Assembly (NCBI RefSeq): GCF_030052815.1
Contig: NC_079498.1
Location: forward strand, 79,098,992-79,162,991
Direction: 5' to 3'
From: Hevea brasiliensis
Lineage: Eukaryota; Streptophyta; Magnoliopsida; Malpighiales; Euphorbiaceae
DNA length: 64,000 nucleotides
Part shown: piece after piece, positions 58,218-64,000 of the stretch
Layout of the letters: the number at the start of each line of letters is the position of its first letter
Position numbering within the stretch: position 1 is the stretch's first letter
The notes under the pieces: model-generated
The model's input: only the letters and a program-made list of their open reading frames with translations
Told to the model about the DNA's origin: nothing
Databases searched by the model: none
Program-made: the position numbers and the translations under genes

Positions 58218-58686
58218 GTTGTGGATTCGTATTTAGGACAGCAGTCCTAAACTACCTATGTATCCCCCTCATTATCCTGAGGAAGAATCAGGCCCACTCA
58301 TAGTTCGACACTTGAAACTGTGGTGATGCATGTCTTCTACGCCTTACACACCTACAGGTGACATGTTGATGCGTGTTCTTCTACGCCTTACACAACTATG
58401 CCATATCCCCTAAACAACGTCTAAGGACTTACCAAAAAATATCTGTCATGAAATGTTGTGGGTTCGTATTTAGGACCGCGGTCCTAAACTACCTACGTAT
58501 CCCCCTCGCTATCCTGAGGAAGAATCAGACCCCCTCGTAGTTCGACAATTGAAACTGTGGTGATGCATGTTATTCTATGCCTTACACACCTACAGGTGAC
58601 ATATTGATGCATGTTCTTCTATGCCTTACACAACTATGTCATGTGCCCTAAACAACGTCTAAGGACTTACCAAAAAATATCTATTT
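58213..58686. repeat. Two tandem 237-bp units in the G 3' untranslated region
   Basis: GAAATGTTGTGG starts at 58213 and 58450. Each unit carries an internal pair of related segments (TTCTACGCCTTACACA, twice). The block adjoins the 85-bp array directly. Confidence 0.95.
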
Positions 58687-59528
58687 CATGATTTGAAAAA
58701 ATTGAGATGACTGGGTCTCAAAACTCTTTTTGTGATTTTTGTGCTTCTTGTATGTTGCTTCCTATCATGAGCATGCTGATTTTGCTAGAGATTCTAAAAA
58801 AACCTTAGTCCTTTGAGGGACCTCTTTTTGCAAAAACTTTCTTTTAGCCTCAAAAATTTTTGAGGAAAATTATTCACCGAAAAGACTTCCTTAAGGTCAC
58901 AATACAATTGCCCTCTGATTTTTCTTTTTTCTTCTCTACCCCTATGGTTTCTGCCTTGATTCATTTCTCTTCCATGAACTCTATTCTCTGTGCCCTAACT
59001 TTTGCCTGAAATGTCCTTTTGGATTTTCATCTCAGCGGGCTTGCTCTAACTTTTGCCTAAGCGGCCCTTCCTGGTTTTCCACCTAGCGAGCTCCTTTTTT
59101 TTTTTTTTTAAATTATACAATTACCAGGGCATTCATATCAAGCACTTATCTTGTCATGCTCAGAAGACATAGATTAAATCAAAACAAAGCAGTTCAATTA
59201 CTTAGTCATTTGATGTATCCCTCAAGACACAAACATTCGCGATCATAATTAAATAAAACCCATTCCTAGTCAATGCAATAAAAAATTCTTTATTTATTCA
59301 GGTACACCATTACTTCCTCTTACATTTAGTTTTGCCAAATTTCTAACCTTTCAAAGTTAGAAATAAGCTTTATAACCTGCTGAATGACCTTTTCAGGTTT
59401 TCCATCCAGATCTTCTCTCATCTCTCTTTTTGCCTAGACCGCCTTTCGCAAGTTTTCAATCTAGCATTTTTTTTTTACCCTTATTTTTGCCTAGACCGTC
59501 TTTTGTAAGTTTTCAGCCTAGCGGGCCT
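58687..59528 (-). other. Rest of the G 3' untranslated region
   Basis: No gene is seen. Degenerate ~50-bp modules of the form TTTTGCCTA-x-CCGYCTTT...TTTTCA-x-CTAGCGGG occur in two pairs (starting near 59001 and 59052, and near 59429 and 59487). There are poly-T runs at 59095-59112 and 59467-59476. Confidence 0.75.
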
Positions 59529-59990
59529 ATCTCACACAAAGTACCGTTTGAGCTTGTCTAAGTTGACTGGTTCTTGAAATTCATTCCCATCCAGGTCTGA
59601 TATTCTTATAGTAGCAAGATTTTTTTGACTATGTATGGACCATCCTAGTTTGGCTTAAACTTTCCTCTTTCATCAAAAGGGATGGGCCGAGCTTGTTTCA
59701 AAACCATGTCTCCCTCTTTGATCTTTCTTGGCTTCACCTTCTTATTAAAGGCCCTTGCTATCTTCCTCTGATAAGCCTGCATATGATACAAGGCTCGCAT
59801 CCTCTTCTCATCAATCAAAGCTAATTCTTCATATCTTTTCTGGGCCCACTCATTTTCCAGAATCTTAGCTTCTAGTATCACTCTCAAGGATTTGACCTCT
59901 AGCTCAATGTGTAGCACTGTTTCAGTCTCATACACTAAAGAGAATGGGGTTGCCCTTGTGGATGTCCTTGTAGTACTACAATAACCTTAA
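59529..59990 (-). pseudogene. Element G integrase C-terminal region
   Basis: The minus-strand frame enters near 59975 as STRATPFSLVYETETVLHI, then has EVKSLRVILEAKI, RYEELALIDEKRMRAL and IARAFNKKVKPRKIKEGDMV, and ends in PFDERGKFKPN before a TAG (59647-59645). Decayed DGPYIVKKI-like sequence continues to about 59529. This is the integrase C-terminus characteristic of Tat/Ogre elements. Upstream sequence (59990-60060) loses homology, so the catalytic core is deleted. Confidence 0.85.
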
Positions 59991-60039
59991 AGAACATAAA
60001 GGAGTTTTTAAGGCCAATCCTTATATGTTTCTAACATTT

Positions 60040-60384
60040 TTTTTTTCAACTAGAACCTTTCCATTCATATGGGGACCACACATTCCTGCATGTACTTCTT
60101 TCATTATTTGCTTAGCCTATTTTTCTATCACACATAAGAGTTTGTAGAATTTCCCCCCAGCTAAAGTAAATTGAGTGGCTAATCTATGAATTATTGCTCT
60201 ATCTCTTTTATAGGCTTATTGTGAGTATTCTCTCACTTCCAGATACCTCCTTATGTCTTCATATAATTTTCCTTCTCCCTCTAGGTCCACCTGTGCTACT
60301 ATTAATCCTTCATAGCATTAAATTTTACTCCTCATTAGGATAACTAGCTAAGTCAACTTTTGATCACTCTTTTCCTATGGGGAC
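60040..60384 (-). pseudogene. Element G RNase H tail and integrase zinc-binding region
   Basis: The minus strand translates to a block GLIVAQVDLEGEGKLYEDI-R-RYLEVREY (about 60310-60220), a RLATQFTLAGGKFYKLL stretch and KEVHAGMCGPHMNGKVL (about 60110-60060), matching the end of RNase H and the HHCC start of Tat-type integrase. Two in-frame TAG/TAA stops are visible. It joins on its left to non-matching sequence and on its right to the copia solo LTR. Confidence 0.78.
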
Positions 60385-62486
60385 TGAAGGAACGGAAGCG
60401 TGAAAAACACAAGATTATACCATTGAATTCAAAAATTTCACCTAGGGTCACATGCACCATGCAAGATTTTTTTTTATCTATTTGATTTCAATGATAAACA
60501 ACATATTAAAACTCTTTTAATATGTTTTTGGATCTGTATTTGCCATTTAAGATTTTAAAATTAATCAGATTAATTTTATAACCCTAGATTAAATCAAGAA
60601 CGATTACACTAACCTCTTGATGTCTCAGCAATGTCTGCGCCTTTGAGATTCGTCTTGAGACACGGATGTTGTCCCTCTAGCTTGTCCACACCAAGAACAC
60701 CTATGGCAGCCCTTGAACAGCTTCTAAAGCCTTTTCTATTAATTAGAAATTCAAGTTCTGTCTTTTAAGAGATTAGAGATGTAGACAGGACACTAGAAAC
60801 AATTTCTAGTGTTCTTAATTCAAGAGATTGATGGCTAATCTCTTTGAATTGATGAGAGATGAAGAGAAATAGCTGGAGAGGCTCAAAGTGGCGTGACAAT
60901 TGAGAGGAGAGGCTGCTGGTTATGTTTTCTTTTCATAACCACACTTAAATAGCTAGGTTAACACATTAAACCCTAGCCACATGTCACCTTTTGATTAGCT
61001 CTAGGTTTAAGTGACCCAATCACATTGTGCCAAGTGTCAAACCTATGTTTAATCTTGATTTTAATCATCTTATATGATTAAAAAACATTTGGCAAGCTTA
61101 TGTGTTATGCCATGTGTCACCATCTCATGGTGCCACGTGTCACACTGTGAAATGACCAAAATGCCCCTGTGTCTTAATTTTGAGTTCTTAACCCAAAATA
61201 ATTATTTTCTTCTTCTAATTAATTTATATCAAATATAAATTAATTAATTAATCTCTATTAATTAATTTCTCATCAATTAAATTCATATTTAAACACTTTA
61301 AATATAAATTTAATTTATACTACACATCCAATAATCTAGATTTGGTTTCAAGTCATGCTAGGGACTTTGCAATTTAATTGCAAACCAAATCTATTTAATT
61401 AATCAATTAAACTCTTTAATTAATTAATTAAATCATATTTAAATAGGTGATAACTTGTGTATGTGTGTGACTTACTAGGCTCATCACTAATTGGCAATGA
61501 GACATGATATAAACTCTTAATATCATTAGAACTCTTTCTTACCATAAATGATTTCTCTAAATCATTTTATGAACCTCATAGACCATGGTTAACACCTAGC
61601 ATAGCATGCCATGGCCACCCAATTAGTAATAAGATTTACCTTAAATGAACCTATAATCATATGTTACCATGCACTAGAATCTCTCTGTTACAAAATCCCA
61701 ACTCAAGCTGGAGTCATGGCTTATGTCAAACTCCATTTGCTATGAATATTATGTTCTCTTTTAATTCCAGTTCTTGATTAAAAAGATTTTCTCATCAGAA
61801 ACTCTTTTCTGAATAAATCTATCTGTCTTGGCAAGGAACTTGAAACATCAAGAACAATTAAATGAACATAGGATTTTATCTCTATTTACTTAGAGGAGCA
61901 GATTCCTTCTTGATCAACACCTACCTCCATATATAACTAGCTAGAGCCAACACATGCCCATATACCCATACATAGTACAAGTATGAAAGCGTTATCAAAC
62001 TCAAACTACCTATATATAAGATAAGCGTGCTATCTCGTGTCTAAAGATTATATGCCTCGATATGATTTATGACAAAACATTGACAAGAGTAAACTCCATG
62101 TGCTTGTCATAAGTGTCACTAGTTGACCTACTTATCATTTATAAGTGCCTATCATGTTTGTTATATGGCATGAGACTCACCATTCCATCTTATTTATATC
62201 TCATATAAATAACTTGGGAACAAACATGAATACAATCTTTCTAGATAAGTCATGTCCTTATTATGAAGTATCCTCGATTGTGAACCTATTTATGATACTT
62301 TGTGCTAGAAATATTGTCACTCATATTCTTAACAACTTAAGAATAATATTTCTAACAAAATATCAATGGACCTTTTCTATTACACATAAATATATTATGT
62401 AAACGGAAAAGTGGAAATGCCTTTTATTATTAAAAATATGTACAAGATACATACTAAATGATATGCTATAGGGCATACTACTAACA
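60385..62486 (-). mobile_element. Copia solo LTR 2, in element G
   Basis: 2102-bp LTR of the Copia-1 family, plus reading TGAAGGAACGG ... ACTACTAACA, with exact duplications GGGAC (60380-60384, 62487-62491). Same orientation as the other family copies. Shared 18-bp motif at 61150-61167. It lacks an interior. Confidence 0.94.
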
Positions 62487-63310
62487 GGGACATCAATGTG
62501 GCTTGGGAATCGATCACCTGATTTTAAGCTCGAGGCATGTGCTTCTTGGTACTTTGTTAACAAGGCTATAACTTTATTTCTTTCTTCTTGGGTTAAATCT
62601 TCAGCTAACTTAATGTCTTTAGGATTATTTGGTGTACCCAAATTAATAGAGATCGGTTTTGATGCATTAATAGAAACTGATTCTAAATGATTATGAATGC
62701 CATGCATATGCCCATTAGAATAAACATCAAACAAGTAAGCTGAAGGACTGGTCATGTTGTTGATCTTCGCCTTAAAATCAGCATCAAGTACATCAGAAAT
62801 GGAAACATCTGTATCACTACTGTGAGCATTACAAAAGACAAACTCAAACTTAGGAGTGTAACTTTAGGTGCTTAGCTTTCCATGTTGTCCTTAGATCAAT
62901 GGTCCTGATTTTCTGCTTTAGCACTTTCACATGTAGTAACCCCTAATCATATGTCTAGGTAATTGCCCCTCTCTTTCAAGAACTTAGGAGGTTTTGACTC
63001 TTTTTCCTCTTTAGTTGGCTCATAGCCCAAACCATACCTTGTGATCTAAACCTTCATCTCAAGAAAAGTCACCACACCATCTATACTTTCTCCAAGGCTT
63101 GTGCTAAGAAAAAACTTCATCCCTTTTTTCATAGTAGCCACTTTTAGATCCATCTAGTTTTTATAGATCCCGATAACTTGAAAATCAAACACTATTAGAA
63201 CTGAACCATCTAGTTGTAATGCAACTACCTCCTCATCAAAATTGGTCAAAACATCTAAAGGACCCTCATCATAGCTAGAATTATCACAAATGTCAACAAC
63301 CATTATAGAC
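62487..63310 (-). pseudogene. Element G pol spacer and start of RT region
   Basis: On the minus strand, from the right: a VVDICDNSSYDEGPLDVLTN block, then a G-patch-like YGLGYEPTKEEKE segment (about 63025) with stops, an EFVFCNAHSSDTDVSISDV block (about 62850-62795), MTSPSAYLFDVYSNGHMHGI (62755 onward), and KLAEDLTQEERNKVIALL-TKYQE just before RT. These are hallmark pre-RT blocks of Tat/Ogre polyproteins. After TKYQE the sequence shifts to an unrelated HIDVP segment that leads into the RNase H tail across the solo LTR, so the RT core is deleted. Confidence 0.8.
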
Positions 63311-63313
63311 TGA

Positions 63314-63433
63314 GGTTCATTGGGCTTTTAGATGGGTTGGATAGGTTCACTGGGCTTTTGGATGGGTTGGATAAGTTCATTGGGCTTTTGGATGGATTGG
63401 ATAAGTTCATTGGGCTTTTGGATGGGTTGGATA
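63314..63433 (-). repeat. Four in-frame 30-bp repeats in G (IQPIQKPNEL)
   Basis: Units start at 63314, 63344, 63374 and 63404. On the minus strand each encodes a ten-residue unit close to IQPIQKPNEL. One unit has a stop (CAA to TAA type change). They sit between gag and the pre-RT region. Confidence 0.93.
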
Positions 63434-63449
63434 AAGTTAATAATTCTGT

Positions 63450-64000
63450 TAGGGTTTTTTAGGGTGATGGAGATCATGTAGAGACCTGGTATAGGTGGAA
63501 ATTTTGGCTAGGCATGGGGCTTTTGGGTTGATTTTCTGGGTCAATCATCCTTTTAGCATCAATTAAGTCTTAGATATCATGCTTAAGTTGAAAGCATCAG
63601 TCGGTGTTATGACTGTGGGCTTGGTAGGATCGGCCACATTGGTTGATATCATAGCTAGGTGGGAGTGGATTTGGTAGTGGTCTGGGTGCTAAGAGTTATA
63701 GGAGGTCTTGAGCTTTGAGACTCTCCAAAACTTTGGATAAGGGTTGGTTGAATTGGAAAAATCTCCTTGGGGTGTGAGACACAATTTGAACCTCAATAAC
63801 TTTAATGCCACTTAATTGGCTTACCTTGGGGCCTCTTTCTAAAGTTGACCACAATTGTCTCTTCTAGCTCAAACATCTTGGCATTCAATATTTCATCAAG
63901 CACGACCATAATTTCTTCCATCTTAAGTAGTGCAGGTGAAATCCTTACTAGTCTCTTCCCTTCCCTAACCCAAGTGACCTGATTGGAAGTCTCTTTGGTG
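63450..64000 (-). pseudogene. Element G gag C-terminal part
   Basis: The minus strand encodes a block SYDINQCGRSYQAHSHNTDRCFQLKHDIQDLIDAKR (about 63650-63550), a Cys/His nucleocapsid-like motif (C-x-H-x-H-N-T-x-x-C-x-LK-x-x-IQDLI) typical of Tat gag, then a Pro-rich KPQ region. Frames are interrupted by stops and shifts. The start lies outside the window. No D-S/T-G protease site was found between this and the 30-bp repeats. Confidence 0.72.

Larger units (their letters stand above)
54826..64000 (-). mobile_element. Element G: Tat/Ogre-like Ty3/gypsy, minus strand, right end outside the window
   Basis: A 3' LTR (54826-57782), PPT, repeat-rich 3' untranslated region, integrase end, integrase start, a protein spacer with G-patch-like sequence and gag, in the expected reverse order on the minus strand. 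The LTR start TGTAGACCC with PPT AAAGTGGGGGG, and the integrase C-terminus with ARAFNKKVKPRKIKEGD, fit the Tat/Ogre group. RT core and catalytic integrase core are not visible, so this copy is internally deleted. It is inserted in E's 3' LTR and carries a copia solo LTR. Confidence 0.85.

Overview
The window is plant nuclear DNA made almost entirely of nested LTR retrotransposons. I find no host gene, tRNA, rRNA, CRISPR array or bacterial-type operon. AT-rich composition, tRNA-Met-type primer sites (TGGTATCAGAGC), very long LTRs (2.1-3.8 kb), chromodomain-bearing Ty3/gypsy elements (Tekay/Del-like), an Angela/BARE-like Ty1/copia family and a Tat/Ogre-like gypsy element together indicate a repeat-rich, probably pericentromeric, stretch of an angiosperm, most likely a eudicot. 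The species cannot be fixed from this sequence.

Layout, using letters for elements. C: LTR start on the minus strand (1-1908) cut by the window edge, inserted into the RNase H of B. B: minus-strand gypsy with gag-pol at 1909-5045, PBS at 5184-5195 and a 3.5-kb 5' LTR now split into 5204-6619, 22150-23222 and 32791-33845. A: complete plus-strand gypsy (6620-22144, TSD TGGTA) sitting in B's LTR. H: solo LTR (10301-14081, TSD CCAGC) inside A's gag. Copia-1: complete minus-strand Ty1/copia (23223-32785, TSD ATAAG), also in B's LTR. D: gypsy derivative whose 5' LTR was hit by B; it keeps only a 1.07-kb gag-type interior (33996-35065) and a 3' LTR (35066-38907). 38908-39177: an open scrap of Tat-type coding sequence lying between D and E. 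E: plus-strand gypsy (5' LTR 39178-42535; 3' LTR from 52881) carrying solo LTR F (44375-47760, TSD GCACC) and a copia solo LTR (49737-51823). G: minus-strand Tat/Ogre-like element (54826 to beyond 64000) inserted in E's 3' LTR, carrying another copia solo LTR (60385-62486, TSD GGGAC).

The nesting gives a relative order: Tat scrap, then D and E, then B in D, F and G in E, A, C and Copia-1 in B, and H in A. All gag-pol regions are decayed by in-frame stops, many of them CAG/CAA/CGA to TAG/TAA/TGA or TGG to TGA/TAG changes. None encodes a complete set of proteins as it stands.

The most interesting signals are non-coding. (1) A twin-hairpin element near the 3' part of every gypsy LTR that reaches that point (seven copies, six families), with paired substitutions between families. 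(2) An 18-bp motif (GGGGCATTTTGGTCATTT) present in the same relative orientation in both the gypsy and the unrelated copia LTRs. (3) An 80-bp GT-AG insertion in A's integrase whose removal restores the frame. (4) 3-4 degenerate ~200-bp modules inside gypsy LTRs. (5) Several tandem-repeat classes in the untranslated and coding parts of G and Copia-1. LTR boundaries are supported by TG...CA ends, PBS/PPT and target-site duplications; family names rest on motif recognition only.
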